Assembly: GCA_951802425.1 (NCBI GenBank)
Contig: OX637799.1
Span: 1,178,001 to 1,242,000 of the forward strand
Source: Clavaria fumosa
Taxonomy: Eukaryota > Basidiomycota > Agaricomycetes > Agaricales > Clavariaceae
Reading direction: 5' to 3'
DNA: 64,000 nt
The position numbers and the translations under genes are program-made. The notes under the pieces are model-generated. The model made no database searches and had not been told where the DNA came from. It worked only from the letters and a program-made list of their open reading frames with translations. Position 1 is the stretch's first letter. Each line of letters begins with the position of its first letter. Positions 43,392 through 56,400 of the stretch are shown here, piece after piece.

Positions 43392-43864
43392 CGCCAAACA
43401 ATTACTCGTCGCATTTCTATTTTATGGCGACTGTGCGCTCATATTTTGGCAATGGCCTTTGAGCTACCCAGTGATGCTTAGCTGTGTCGCTCGACTGAAC
43501 TGCCCCCCGCAAGTTCACATCTTGTCCCCACATGTTGTCTGTGCTCGCGAACCGAATCGATACAGACGCTGGAAGCTGGAAGCTGGGGCTCTCATTTTGG
43601 TGCCTCGAATGACTGGACGAATCCGTCATTCCCGTCTACTGCGAGTAGGCCAAGCCAGCGCTCCGAGGACCAGCGTGATTGCCACTACATCCTCCTGGTC
43701 GCGACAGCGACAGTTTACGCAAGAGTCAGGTTCTTCGTACGCTAAGCCGGACCTTTGAACTTTTTGAAGTTATTCTACACGGTTCCGATACTACCTCTGC
43801 ACTCAGAACATAACGGTACATGTTATCCAATATCCAAAAGGCGGACGTATCCGGAAGTAGGGTG
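43392..43864. other. Intergenic region between TIM9 and ARL8 3' ends
   Basis: About 470 bp between convergent stops. Short ORFs on both strands are Ser/Arg-rich and match nothing I recognise. Confidence 0.5.
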
Positions 43865-44935
43865 TCAGTGGCTTCGATTTGCTAACCATTGTAGAATGAT
43901 GTCTCTGTTATGCCCATGTTGTGGGAGTTTCAGAGACGCACAGGACATAGGTGAAGACGCGTACATATTGTGCCTGCTCTTCATCGAGCACTAGAGGGGA
44001 TTCAGGAGTCGTTGGTCACAAGTGAAATAAGGGCATACCGAGTAACACTGAAAGAAGATAGATCAGCGAATTATGCATGGCAATGTCTGAGAGAATCGCA
44101 CCGAAATTGGTCTATCTCTGATCTTTTCCAATTCTCTGCGAAATAGAACTTGAATATTGCGTGTTGGGTCATGGGGAGAGAATACGCACAACACTTTAAT
44201 CAATTCTTTCACACTGACATGTTCTCTAAGATCATTTTTATTACCGAGCTGATAGAGAAGAAGCAGTTAAATCTGCATTTGGAGGACTTGCGGCTCACGC
44301 ACAACGAGAAGTGGAACGCCCGCAAGAGCCTGATGAGTAAGAAGTTGGTGTAACTCGAATCGAGCTGCGTTAAATTTCTCTTTCTATGGAAAGGAATAAG
44401 CCAGGCCAGTGGAAGGAACGCAGCGTACATCACTCGAATCGACAACAAAGCTGCGGGAAGTGTATGTGAGAAGTGGGGAGGTCTTTGGGAATAGAACACT
44501 CACATCACGGCATCGACACCACTACAATACTTCTCCCACATAGATCGAAAGCGTGGCTGCCCTGAAATATATATTCGAGACTCGCCCAAGTGTGTTGCAC
44601 GAGCGGACGCACCGGCGACGTCCCAAATTTTCATGGTGACGTTCCCTTTCCTTATCTTGCGAAAGTTAAACGAGACAGTGGGCACGACATCCTCGCAGAA
44701 CTGTAGGGGCGTTCCAAGAGGTTCGGACTCAAAAGAAAGCCAGACTCACTTGATCCGAAGTGATGACGTTGACAAACGAGGTTTTACCCGAGGCTTGCAA
44801 CCCCACAACAGTGATCTCTGCTTGTCTTGAGAAAAACAGACTACACCGTACAGTTAGTCTATGAGTCAAGTAGCATGGGCGGTCGTAGACTTGCTTGCTA
44901 AACCATTGAAGAAGAGCCGCGAAGAAGTTGGCCAT
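43865..44935 (-). CDS. ARL8: ARL8-type small GTPase
   Basis: Arf-like GTPase that places lysosomes/vacuoles through kinesin and tether binding. Start [12 protein letters not shown], the N-terminal amphipathic helix. Then [20 protein letters not shown] with P-loop [29 protein letters not shown] (switch I threonine and DVAG), [39 protein letters not shown] (base-binding NKND), [20 protein letters not shown] in place of the usual CYS.SAK, and [12 protein letters not shown] at the end. About eight introns of 45-90 bp, very exon-fragmented for a GTPase of some 180 residues. Divergent from PET127 (190 bp between starts). Confidence 0.88.
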
Positions 44936-45125
44936 GCTGTCACTTAGCAGCTCTGCGATAGCGTGACCTACCAATCAAGACTGCACGCGTTTTTGGGACT
45001 CAAATTTCTTCTCTACCTTCGCGTCCTCACTAACTGCCTTGAAACTTAAGACCACTAGTTGGCGACGCCCTGGCCTGCATGAACGTCTACCAAGTCGTTG
45101 TAACAACCCTTGGCTGATCTGCAAC
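44936..45125. promoter_or_regulatory. Divergent promoter of ARL8 and PET127
   Basis: 190 bp between start codons, no TATA box seen. An in-frame upstream Met for PET127 (45039) exists, but the downstream start gives a better targeting peptide. Confidence 0.5.
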
Positions 45126-48100
45126 ATGCTCCTCGGGCTTAGACCCCCGTCTCTAGGACGCGCCCAAGTTGACGTACTCAGCACGGGGCGCCAATCTCTC
45201 CAGCGGCGCGCCATTTGTTTTTCCAAGCAACTTGGTAGCGCAGCCTCGACGGATGAATCTCGGTTGAGGCTCTTTCGTTCACTCGAGAAGTTCATGGTAT
45301 CTCGCCAGTCGGAGGACCCCCCAATTCCATCCCTACTCGGGACAAAGGTCGAATTTTCTAAGCTCAGTGAACTCCCGAAGAAGAAGCATGATATGAAGAA
45401 GAAAATTCCGCCTTTAGTTCCCGTAAATGAGACAGCCCATCTCACTGAATTGGCACCTAGACGTCGTAGAGGTGGGAAGAGTGAATGGCAACACATAACC
45501 CGAACTTCAAATCTTCCAACTTCTCGGGCCGTCGCCAACGGAGATAGGATCGCGGACCTTGGAGCATCCGGTGGAACTCATGCGACAAATTCTGGCGAGT
45601 CTGAAATATCTATCTGTGCTAACGCTAAGTTGTTGTACTGAAACAGTATGTATACAAGAGGATATTGTGGACTCTGGGTCGCCTTCAAGTGAACAATGGA
45701 CCGAGCCTCGGTCTTTTCAGTTACCGATATCATATACACGGCGTGTCGACGGACTGCTGGGGTCCCTACAGCAGCCTGTTCTCCAAGGTATATCTAGAGT
45801 CAAACTCTCTTCCTCTCTGGCTACCACACAGTCGTAGATCTTAAATCTCCCTCTGAGCATCGCGATATTGCGAGGCTTGCCCACGGTTTAGATCGTGTGC
45901 TTTTCAAGTTTGTCTGCTTCCACATAATATTCTGCCGGTGTTTCTCATACTGCCCTTTAGCCCAGGAGTCTATTGGCTTCAAGACCCTCGCTCCCAGGTG
46001 TACAATTTTACCACATATCTGGAATCAGTTCCGAACGTGAAGGAGTTCGCCTTCGAGCGGCTTGCAGGTTTTATTTCGAGTTCCCGCGATGAGGTACAAA
46101 AGCATCACCTTTTGGGCACCTTCGCTTTTTTGCTTGGTCCGCGCACCAACGACTGATATATTCTTCAACAGGATCTCCACACTCTCGCAAAACAAGAGTG
46201 TCGCAAATTCGCAGGTTCAACATCATCGCTTACAGGCATATTATCTCATGTGTATTTTCTGATATCCGAGGACAAGCGAGTGGACACCAGTACCTTGAGC
46301 AGGTATTTCCAACGCGAGGTAAGCTCCTTGCTGAGGAGTTTTCCGAAGTCAATCATTTACAATGGAGTTATACTATGCAGTCGGACCACTTCACCCTCGG
46401 CCAACGCATGCCTACCGATATCGTCTTGAAGTACAAGGATGGAGTGTATGCGATTGATAAGGACTCGTTATTTCCAGGGGAAGCAAAGAAAAATGTCTTG
46501 ACTTGGCTTGTAAGCGGATACTTTGTCCCCTCGTCATGGATTACATTTACATTTCTCAAATATAAGGGGACGTTACTCGAAAAATTCTTTACCACCTCCC
46601 CGGAGGCATTCAGTGCCCTGCTGCGCTCTATGCCCATGCCTCCGCCTGAGGGTGAGAAAAAGCAGCGTCCGATGCGAGAAGCATTCCGCTATGCAAAGGT
46701 TGATTTTTTTTGGTCCACCGTGGTCTACTGGGAGCTGAACTTGCGAGATAGTCCGCCAAATTAGTCATGCGCTCTCAACTTGACTGTCAAGATCCACGTC
46801 TGCCAGGTACCGGCGTGTTCGATATTAAGACGAGGGCGGCGGTGGCCACGCGCTTAGACATCATGAACTACGAGGTTATCCTTCCTTTTAGTCTTGGAAC
46901 ATCACGAATAGTTTACTCATACCATGCAGGAAAATGCAGGCTATCTGATCAAATCGCTTTACGGCCCACTAGAGAGCTTTGAAAAAGAATACTACGACCT
47001 TATTCGTTCGGCTTTTCTCAAATACAGGTGACCCAGTCGCACGCCCTCATTTAGACAATTCGCTGATGCTGTCTAGTTTCCAAGCCCGCATCGGAAACAT
47101 GGACGGCGTATTTGTTGCTTATCACAATACCGCGCGCATCTTCGGATTCCAGTATATCCCCCTAGAAGAAATGGACCAGCGGTTGTATGGCAGCAGTGGG
47201 AAAACGGGAGAGCTTGTGTTCGAGAAATGTATTGGTCTATTGGAGAATGTTTTGGAGGAGATAGCGCTTTGTTTCCCTGAGCAGGTTTGTGCGTCTCGCG
47301 GACCTGCATCCCTTTTGAGAGGTGTCTGACTTTCGTTTCTTTCCCTTAGTCAGTCAAGTGCGTGTTTGAGACATTAGAAGGCAAGCACAGAATGCACGTC
47401 TGGGTGTGGCCTGTAGAGTGGGACGAGGCGAGTCAAGGTCCCCCACCTCTGTTCCAGCTGGATGTCATGGCCCGCAATTTTCTCAACGAAGAGCGCGTGA
47501 GGGGATTCACGGCGATTTCTCCAGCTCTAGAGAGGGCACCATGTCAGTTGCTCTCCGCTTTTTTCTCGTTGTCCAGCTGACCCGGTTGTCGGTCAAATAT
47601 CAGGGACCGTTCACTGGTCGATCAGGCGGTCGTCATTACCGCGGGTTGAGATCGAAAAGCAGCTCGAAGGTGCCAAGGGACGGATATTCCGAGCGTACAA
47701 CTTCCCCACGGGCCATAACGAGGACACGATCTCCGACTTCTGGCACACGAAGCTTCAATTTGGGACGCGTGAGGCGGAGACGGCGGAGGCCGAGAATGGG
47801 GTGCCGCTCGACCCGGGGCGGTTCCGGCCGCCATCGAGAGATATCAAGAAGCTACGACGTTTGGCAAGGGTCGGACGGGCGGAGTTGGAGAAGAGGAAGG
47901 AGGTCAACGCGGGCAGGAGACCCGTCGTGTGGGGGGACCCTGACGCGTATGTCGATTATGGCGCAGCGCGGACACCAGGGCTCAGCGGAGGGGGAGAGGA
48001 GCATATTGGCGTGGGAGAGTTAGAAGGGGAGGACATGGTGGACGGGACGAGCCCTGAAGAGGCGAGACCCGTCTTGTGGGGGGACCCTGACGCGTATGTC

Positions 48101-48739
48101 GATTATGGCGCAGCGCGGACACCAGGGCTCAGCGGAGGGGGAGAGGAGCATATTGGCGTGGGAGAGTTAGAAGGGGAGGACATGGTAGACGGGACAAGCC
48201 CTGAAGAGGCGGAGGTCGAGGCCGAGGTTGATTTAAGCGAGGTGGAGGACGAGGTGTGGCGGGGGTTGACGGTTAAGAAAGTTGTGGAAGGGCCGTCCGA
48301 TGTAGAGCAGATGGAAGTGCAGTTGGATAATGACGATGAATTTGCCGATGTCATCGAAGGCGACGAGCCACTCCCAGAGACGCGAGATGAAGACGATCCG
48401 AGCGCAGAGATGTCAACTGTCTCAGAGGACGACCTTCAGGCTGCTGTTCACCCAGACCTTGGAAGGGGCGAAGTTGTTCTCGGGGATCTGGACCGCGACG
48501 ACGACGAATTCGAGTCCCAGACCGCTCCAGAAGATGTCGAAACCTTGCCGGAATCGAGAACGCCATCTTCTCAGTTGGGTGAGTCCCCCAAGACTATTGT
48601 CGAGGAACGGAAGCCAGAGGTGAAGAGCTCGGATGAGGAGGTGACTGGTCATGGGGCGAAAGATGTTGCACCGGCTGAGCATCACAGCGGTGTGATAAAA
48701 AAGGGGACGCGGCGCTCGAGGAAAAAGGACCAGGAGTGA
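45126..48739 (+). CDS. PET127: Pet127-like mitochondrial RNA-processing protein
   Basis: Membrane-associated mitochondrial protein needed in yeast for 5' end processing and turnover of mitochondrial RNA. N-terminus MLLGLRPPSLGRAQVDVLST is a targeting peptide. Core blocks across many small exons: SEHRDIARLAHGLDRVLF, NPGVYWLQDPRSQVYNF, VKEFAFERLAGFISSSRDE, FAGSTSSLTGILSHVYFLIS, WITFTFLKYKGTLLEKFFTT, GVFDIKTRAAVATRLDIMNY, FQARIGNMDGVFVAYHNTAR, and GRIFRAYNFPTGHNEDTISD. The last 300 codons are acidic and disordered and carry a perfect 49-residue tandem duplication. The frame near 45560-45650 is unresolved, so exon joins there are approximate. Length exceeds yeast Pet127 mainly by this tail. Confidence 0.87.
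47918..48211 (+). repeat. 147-bp in-frame tandem duplication in PET127
   Basis: Two copies with a 147-bp (49-codon) period: CCCGTC at 47921 and 48068. Each encodes WGDPDAYVDYGAARTPGLSG followed by GGEEHIGVGELEGEDMVDGT and SPEEA. The copies differ at only a few positions. Confidence 0.95.
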
Positions 48740-49039
48740 AAGAGACTTTCCGTGTATAGTGTAGTGTATAGTTCGTAAGTCAATGTTCAATGCTGATTAC
48801 TTTATATGGCAAGTCTTGGCGCTGGTGTTATTTGTTCACAAGATGTTTTGCCACGCCACAGGGTCACATTCTCATTTGCCTTTTACGTGAACGCTACTGT
48901 ACGGGTTTATACGGTGACCCTTTCTCTGATCTTGTTTCGTTGATTTGATTTTCAACACAACTCAGCACAGCACAGCACAGAATTTCAACTTGCTTTTTTT
49001 GAAACTTGGAGTTTGTACGCTTTTCCTCTCTTTATCATC

Positions 49040-51281
49040 ATGGCTTCCAACTCCAAGGATAAATCTCGCAAGCGTGGCTCTTGGATAGGTTGGCGTCCTC
49101 GCAGGGATTCTCATTCTCGTGAACGCTCTTCATTTGACAATCCAAATGCTGAGCAGTCAGCTGCAACAAGTTCAAGCCCTTGTCCCAGTCCATCTCTCTC
49201 TTCTTCCTTCCAATCTTCAAGTAGTTTCGACGCTGCGGAAACGACCAATCCCTTAAGCCGTACATTCTCAGAACCAACCACTCCTGCCCATCTCAAACGA
49301 TTCCTGCCCGCTTCTCCCCTTCTTTCTTCCTTTTCCCCAAAGGCGGAACCTACTATTCCGGAGGTTGATGGAGAAGCCGGCATACTCAGTCCTCTCGAGC
49401 GTGCAGACTCTGCCAATCCCCTCTCCAGCTCCTTGACTAGGAAAGACATTCACCGCCCATCCAGTTCTTTCGGCAGAATGGCCCTTACTTCAATGATAGG
49501 AGGCCTATCGTCTCTCTCCCTCTCTCGGAACGGCACAAATACGTCCATGAGTTCTAGCTATGCCGACGACGAGGACAAAGAACTTCGTGGACGGAGAGCG
49601 GACAAGGACATCAAGATTTCGCGCTCCTTGTCTGCCAACCCCGCTTCTGATCGTCGGGCCGACGAGTGGAGTGGTGGCAGTTCCCTGCCACGCTCTCAGT
49701 CACCTTTCAACTTCAGGCGTTTTCGCACAAGGGAGGTCTCGCCTGTCCCACAGCCCCTCGCTCTCACGCCATCCGACGCTGAAGACGCAGGGCCGTTAAG
49801 CCCCCACCATAACCAGCTGGATGACGTCGAGTCTGGCGACGAGACGGAGACTGTCCCAGATGATGCCTCTGATGATGCCTCGAGCGACGAGGAGCCGTTT
49901 GACCCCGTCACGGAGCGCAACACGGAAAAGAATGCGCTCATCCCCCCGGTGGATGGTGACATGCTCTCGTGCGACCAGGACGCGGACATCGAGCCCGACC
50001 CGACCGGGGAGGGCGTCAATGTTGTCGTGCCCCCTGAGCCCTATTTCCCGAGCACGCTCAACTACTCGGCCGCGTCATCGTCCCAGCGCGGGAAGCGGAA
50101 CCCGAAACGCAGGAAGTCAACCAGGCATCATGTGCCCCTGCACCTGACCACCGGGAGGTCGGTGTTTCAACGCGACAGATGCACCATCACGATCACGCAA
50201 GGCGATCCGGAGACCAAACTTGATGGGCGGCGGAAACGACGATACGTCGTCGCGAGCGATCTCAGCGACGAGAGTCGATATGCTGTGGAGTGGGGGATTG
50301 GCACCGTGCTAAGGGACGGAGATGAGATGCTGATTGTCACGATTCTGGAGAATGAGAGTAGAGGTTCGTTGCGCTGCATCTGTCTGTCTGTCTACTGGAA
50401 CAGCGGAGCATTCTCCTTTATTTCACAGTCGATCCCCCCGTCCCAAATCCGGCTGAGCGCCTACTCAAGCTTCGTGGTCAGCAGGAGGTATGTCCGGCAC
50501 TCACTCTTTAGTACCGCCCCAACAATATCCTTTTTGACCGGGACATTCCCTGTTTGGTAGCGCCAAGGCCTTGCATATATTCTCGTTCGACAAGCGACCA
50601 GCTTGCTCCAGCGCACAAAGTTGAACGTAACTATACAGTGTCAGGCGTGGCATGCGAAAAACGCAAGACACATATTACTTGGTACGACAGCTTCTCATCA
50701 ACGTAATATTATACCTTATACCTCGTAGATGTCGTGGATTATTATGAGCCTTCTATGCTCATCGTAGGTTCCCGTGGTCTCTCTCAATTAAAAGGGTGAG
50801 CCGATGCATTCGTCGCTGCCTTGGAACTCAATCAACTTTAACTGGCAGGATCCTCCTTGGATCGACGTCATACTATCTCATCCAGGTTAGCTTTTCCTCC
50901 TCGTCCGTTCGCGTAACATGCCGACTCTCTTGTCACAGAAATGTTCAGTGCCTGTGATGGTTCGCCCGCGCCCCCCTTTATTATTACTGCCCATAGTGCT
51001 GATCACATGTTTGAACCCAGGTCGCTCGTCGTCGGCTGCGACGCCCACCCCGGCGTTCTGCTCACTTGACGAAGAACCGCACGCACATCTCACTCGCAGA
51101 GGCAGCGATCGACCGCGTGGCGCCCAAGGTAGACCAGGACGTGAAAGGGATGCTTCATGAGATAGAACGCGAGGGCAGCAGTAAAGAGAAGGATAATTTT
51201 GTTACTGAATTTGAAGAGCCCGAAGAAGTTGAAGGTGAGGATGACCTAACTAACGAGGTATCGTCGCCCCAGGTTGGTTGA
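49040..51281 (+). CDS. Universal-stress-protein (UspA) domain protein with long disordered N-terminus
   Basis: About 370 Ser/Pro/Asp-rich disordered residues, then a Usp fold: RRYVVASDLSDESRYAVEWG, IGTVLRDGDEMLIVTILENE, HILLDVVDYYEPSMLIVGSR, GLSQLKGILLGSTSYYLIQK and CSVPVMV. The G-x(2)-G-x(9)-G-(S/T) ATP-binding signature is seen as VGSRGLSQLKGILLGSTS. The C-terminus after the domain is Lys/Glu-rich and ends SSPQVG. Function in fungi is unclear; proteins of this shape exist in S. pombe and other fungi. Start MASNSKDKSRKRGSW is preferred over an upstream in-frame Met (49013). Introns between 50365 and 51030 split the domain. Confidence 0.85.
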
Positions 51282-51415
51282 GCGTGGACACGCTGGTATG
51301 TGTGTCAGCTTTGTGTGCTTGTCTAATCTTATGTTGTATGTACAAAAGAAAAGATGTGTTTTGTATCTATCATTAACTACCTCGTTCGTTTTCAACTACG
51401 AATGCTTGCAGTTGA

Positions 51416-52630
51416 CTAGTCTGTGCTCATTGAATCCCGCTCGGTGCTTCGAGCCTGGTCTTGAATGGCTCTCAAGAACGCCTCGAGGCTAGTGCCCGCC
51501 TCCTCCGGGAGGCCCAAGCTGCGCACCAGCCCGCCGAGCAGACCCGTGTGAAGCGCCTGGTCAAAGTTGCGCACCGCCGCGCGGAACTGGGGTGAGATCA
51601 CGATGCGCTGAAGTTCCTCGGCCGACGGGGGCACGGGGAGGTCGAGCGGGAGATGCGGGAAGAGGGCTGGGATGAGCTCCGGATGGGAGGCAAAGAGCGG
51701 GTTGAGGTTCGCGGGCGTGAGGATGTCGGTGAGTGAGAGATCTGTTATGAAACCAGTGTTAGTCGGAGACAAGGGAAAGGGAAAGAGAGCTTCAAAAATG
51801 GGGTTTTTCGGGTGTCTGGTTGGGGACATTTTTGAATTACCTGGTGATGCTGTATGAGGCGAGTGTGCGGACATGGATGCGACGATCGACTGGAGCTGAG
51901 CAAGCTCATCGGGGGTTGCTCGGTATTCGGTTGGCGCGCTAGACCTGGATGGGCCGCGTTTCAGGAGCATATACAAAAACAAAGTTTTGAGGCGTACGAG
52001 GGCTGAGGCGGTGAGGCAGACGCGGAGGGTTCGTCTTGCGGTTGAGAGCTCGATTGTTCGGGGCTGCCCCATGTGAGAATGTAGTTCGCGTCTTGCAAGA
52101 GGCCGTTAATATTGGCTACGAACTCGTCGTCTCGGGAGGATGAGGCATCCTGGGGGTGTGGCAGGGACAAGATGAGCTCATGCGCTCCGCGAGTCCGTTT
52201 GAATCATACCTGGAGCCAGAACTGCACCAAGCCTCGAATAAGCGTTGTTAGTGATGCATTATGTTGAAAGGAACACGCACGAAATGGCGCTGATTTGATG
52301 AGGAGAACTTGAGGACGTACACCCTGCCGGAGGACTGCGGCACCTTGACGAAAGTCGCATCGGAGGGAAACAGAATTAAATCCTGAAGGGGCGACAAGAT
52401 GCTCTCAGAATGGCGGTTGCGGTCGTATTGCCCAACTTATTGATAACCATGGGAGATATACCCACCTCTTCTACTTCATTTGTGGTGCGATTTCTCCAGA
52501 GGAAATGTAACAGACCGTCATCTCCATTGGCCAGGACGATGGCGCCTCTCGCAGAATGGGGTTCTACAAAGTTGGAGCCCTCTCTGCGAAAGGCTCTGCC
52601 GGCTTTGAGGGTAAGGAGGGTCTCGGACAT
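51416..52630 (-). CDS. RPN13: RPN13 / ADRM1, proteasome ubiquitin receptor
   Basis: Ubiquitin receptor on the 19S particle. The N-terminal Pru domain begins MSETLLTLKAGRAFRREGSN with VEPHSARGAIVLANGDDGLL and HFLWRNRT; the rest (LILFPSDATFVKVPQSSGRV, KFSSSNQRHFFWLQ) follows after an intron. A disordered linker (SSRAPTEYRATPDELAQLQ) comes next. The C-terminal DEUBAD, which binds the deubiquitinase UCH37, shows DLSLTDILTPANLNPLFASH, PELIPALFPHLP and RAAVRNFDQALHTGLLGGLV. Having the DEUBAD is known for many fungi and animals but not S. cerevisiae. Start 52630. Several introns (near 51740-51850, 52090-52200). Divergent from the SCOC-like gene. Confidence 0.9.
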
Positions 52631-52742
52631 GGTAAGGAGTGCGTGTGCAAGGAAAAAGACGCGTTAACCTCGATCTGAGTTTCAAACGCACTTGTGCTCG
52701 TTCTGCTCTCATTGTGTGCACAACCTCGGGCAGCCCTCACGC
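52631..52742. promoter_or_regulatory. Divergent promoter of RPN13 and the SCOC-like gene
   Basis: 112 bp between the ATGs. No CCAAT or TATA box is obvious. Confidence 0.5.
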
Positions 52743-53107
52743 ATGTCGTTCCTGGCGTCTGATTTCAACGACGAATCTGCAGCCTGGGGTTCACCTCCTG
52801 ATCTGCCGGGCATCGTCAAAGATGCTGTCAAGAAAGAGCAGACACTTAAGTGAGTCGTGTCTACGTTCGCCAGCATTCGTGAATTGATCTACGTGTTCAG
52901 GGAAATCGCAGCCGCTCGAGAAGCGCTCCGCGGTTCGTGCTCTTGCTTAGCTAGCCGCAGTGTACCTCTGTCAATGTCTTTGCCCTTATAGCTCTCTTGA
53001 GTCGCGTTAAGACAGTCCAAGACGAAATTGACAGGTTGACATCTGGCAATGCAACTTTGCAAATGTACATCAATAATCTTACCTTACAAATGGCTAAACG
53101 ACGATGA
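52743..53107 (+). CDS. Short coiled-coil (SCOC/UNC-69-like) protein
   Basis: Three exons (52743-52849, 52901-52932, 52992-53107) give 84 residues in frame. The start MSFLASDFNDESAAWGSPPD is acidic and disordered. From REALRALLSRVKTVQDEIDR to LTSGNATLQMYINNLTLQMA is a heptad coiled coil with the 'N..L..YI.NL' pattern of SCOC proteins, which act in Golgi and autophagy trafficking. The identification is by motif and size. It shares a 112-bp divergent promoter with RPN13. Confidence 0.68.
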
Positions 53108-53414
53108 AGGAACTCCCATCCATGTGTGCCCTTTTTTTAATTATATTATTATGACAGACTAATGACATTGCTGGAGCTCAATATTGTTATTTGCACCCAT
53201 TACATTACATTCCTATGTCACTCTGTTCAGGCTCTTGTGGAAGACTTTGGAGTGGAGCTTAAAGGCTTCCCATTTTTATTCAAAGAAAATTCTTATACGA
53301 CTGTGTTCTGCATCACTGTTAGTCAAACGCACGTGAGAGTGTCTCGTCGCGTTCTTGGACACGCGCCTCCCATCTGCCGCGTATACAGTCGCGCTAATCG
53401 CTACAAGTCGAGAC
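53108..53414. other. Intergenic region before RAD50
   Basis: 307 bp, T-rich at its start (CTTTTTTTAATTATATT near 53130), then the RAD50 5' flank. No ORF of note. Confidence 0.5.
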
Positions 53415-56400
53415 ATGTCCTGCTTGAATAAGCTAGCCATTCGTGGCATACGCTCTTTCGACGACAAGCAGATATCAGTCATCGAATTTTTCTCACCAGT
53501 CACGGTCATTGTTGGGCACAATGGGAGCGGAAAAACGACCATCATCGAGTGTCTCAAATACGCGACGACCGGCGACCAACCTCCAAACACCCGCGGTGGG
53601 GCTTTTGTGCATGACCCAAAGATGGCCAACGAAAAGGAAGTAAAAGCCCAGGTCAAGCTACGGTTCCACGCAGCCAACGGCGCCCGTATGCTTGTTGTGC
53701 GCAACCTGTCCGTCACGATGAAGAAAACCTCAGGTCTCACCATGAAGACCTTAGAGAGTATTTTGGGCCTCGCTGACGGAGACGCGGAGAGGGGGGGAAA
53801 GGTGTGTCGTTTCTAATGCAACTGCGCCCCTTATCACATCATATGCCATGTTCAGAGAGGCGTTATATCCACGAAGTGCGCTGAAATGGATGCAGAGATT
53901 CCCCATCTGCTTGGGGTGTCCAAGTCTGTTCTCGAGAACGTCATCTTTTGTCATCAAGAGGATTCGTATTGGCCTTTGGCCGAGCCTGCCACGCTGAAAA
54001 AGAAATTTGATGATATATTCGAGGCGACAAGGTTTATATTTTCAACGCATCGCATTCTTCACCCGAATTTGATCTCGTGTGAAGGTACACCAAGGCACTT
54101 GAAGCCATAAAGGCGCTACGTAAAGATCGTGTCGCTGACTTTAAGGCCGAGAAGGAGCGACTTGATTCCCTTGCCAAGGACAAAGCACGAGCCGACAAAC
54201 TTCGCGGGCGAATCTCAGATCTGAATGCGACAATTGCAGCGAAAGAAATGGAGTTCGAGGAGACTAAGAAGGCTTACATGGCGCTGGTTGAGGCCAATCA
54301 AAAGTTCAACGAATACTCTAGCAAATTCCGTGAGATGTATGCCAGAGTTGAACAGCTGGAGAAGTCCAAACAGAGGCTTCAGAATGATCTGGCTTTAGCA
54401 AAGGAGAACCTGCAAGAGATTAATGGTAAGGCCGGGTGCTTCTCGTCTGGATTCTGACTGACGTGGATAATGAGGAACCGACGATGAATTGCAGGGGCGC
54501 GTTCAGAACTTTGACGAACACCTCAGAGCTCAAAAGGACAGACGCAGACAGCAAGAATCCAAGAAGTCTGACTTGGAGGACGAGTTAATGAGTGCTCGCA
54601 AATCTCACGATGACCTTATCACGGAACAGGGCGAGCTTGCTGCTGAAGCAAAGGTAGGACGTTTTGTGAATTGTTCGTGCAAGTCACCAACAGAGACTCC
54701 CAGGCGCAAACCGAACGGTTATCTAGCCGAGAAGAGTTGATCCAGGAAATCAGCTCTCGATATCATTTGAAAGGATACAGCCAAACTCCGCTGGAGCGCG
54801 AGAAGGTTGTTGAGTTCATTGCGAGGCTAGAAGAGTTGCAGCGAAGACAGAAACTTGAGTTTGAGAAGCATCAGGTTTGGCGTTGCATATGCGTTCTCGG
54901 ACTGCATACTAATTTGGAACGAAAGGCGGAGGCGCTTGCGGAGAATGATGAATACAGCCGGAAGTTCACGCAGTTGAGTACTGAACTCGGGAATCTCAAA
55001 TACCAAAGAACTTCTCTTCGAGAAAAAATCGTGAGTCGACTACTTAGTGCAACCATGCAATAGCTATACGTCCTGAGCGCAGGCTAAACGACAAAAAGAC
55101 ATCGCCAATGACGAGATCAAGCTTCATGATACCCAGACACTTCCTGGTGAACTCCACTCTTTGGAAGCTGACATGGAGGAAAAGAAAGCTAGACTTGAGA
55201 AGACGAAAGCGGATATCAAAGCTGCCAGATACGACGAGCAATTGAGCGACAAGAACCTGAAAAGCAGGAACATGGATGACAAGCGAGAGGAACTGAGCGT
55301 AGAACTTCGCACCCTCAACTCGCAAGCCGACGCCAGAATCAAGTTAGATGTAAAAAGGGCCGAAGTGAAAACTAAAACAGCCGATATGAGAAACACGTCA
55401 GTCCGCGTCGCCCCTCGTGCTGTAGTATCTTTCCTGATCTTGTGGATGCTCTAAAATGTTCCAGCCTTGATTCGAACAATGCGAAATTTCGAAAGTTGAC
55501 AGGCGTTGATGCTCAACTCGAAACCATGGAACAAGAACTTGATCGAGCACTTCTGTATGATTATTTCTCGTCACAAATCTCTTCGATTGCCAATGCGCGA
55601 TGCATCTAGCGAGAAGGAGAGACGGATTTCTGAAATGGAGAACGAGTCTGTTTCTGCTAACAAGCGTTTACAACAATTGGAGACAACGTTGTCAAACCTC
55701 AACACTCAAGCACGTAACAAAAAAGAAGAACTCAGATGTACGTACGCTCTTTTAACAATGGAATATTGAGTTCGCTTTCTGATCCGCCCTAAGCACTGGA
55801 GAGAAAACTGCAAGAGGCACTTGGAGACTTTCCTTCTCTGGACGCCGCCTTGGCTGACGCGGTAGAACAACTTGACTTGGTGAAAGCGTATGTCGTTCGC
55901 AACATCGTGTCCCAGAAAGCGCCTACTTACGAATCCACAGGGAACTCGGATCCATGTCAGGCAGTGGCGACGTTTACCAGAATATACTCAAGCATGGTAA
56001 AGCAAAGGGTGTCTGCAATGCTTGTACTCGTCGCCTGAATGATAGAGAATTCGTGGTATTCGAGAAGCATGTTAGTGCCATGGCGAACAAAAATGGCGTG
56101 ACCTTTATTCCTGATCATGTTATGTCATAGCTCAACGAGCTGATCAAGAAGCTCTCGTCTGATGCGAAGACCCGCGCAGAGGAGGAAGAAGCAGAATGGG
56201 CAAAGGAGTTGGCGAGACTACAACTCCTGTCGCCACTTGATATCTCTAAAAAGCGAATTCAATCCGTGGAACTGCCAGGACTGGAGCAACAGATTAGAGA
56301 CCAAGAAGTAGCTCTCCCGTCGTTGGGCAAGAAAGCGGAAGACGTCTGTCTAATTCCAAATGGTCTCCGTCGCCGGGCTCACAACTCCCTGTAGATTGGC

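Noticed and set aside
43459..43994. Plus-strand ORFs between TIM9 and ARL8 as small secreted proteins
   Set aside because: No signal peptide, and the second overlaps ARL8 exons in antisense.
44975..45538. 187-codon minus-strand ORF opposite PET127
   Set aside because: It lies antisense to the targeting peptide and first exon of PET127 and has no recognisable domain.
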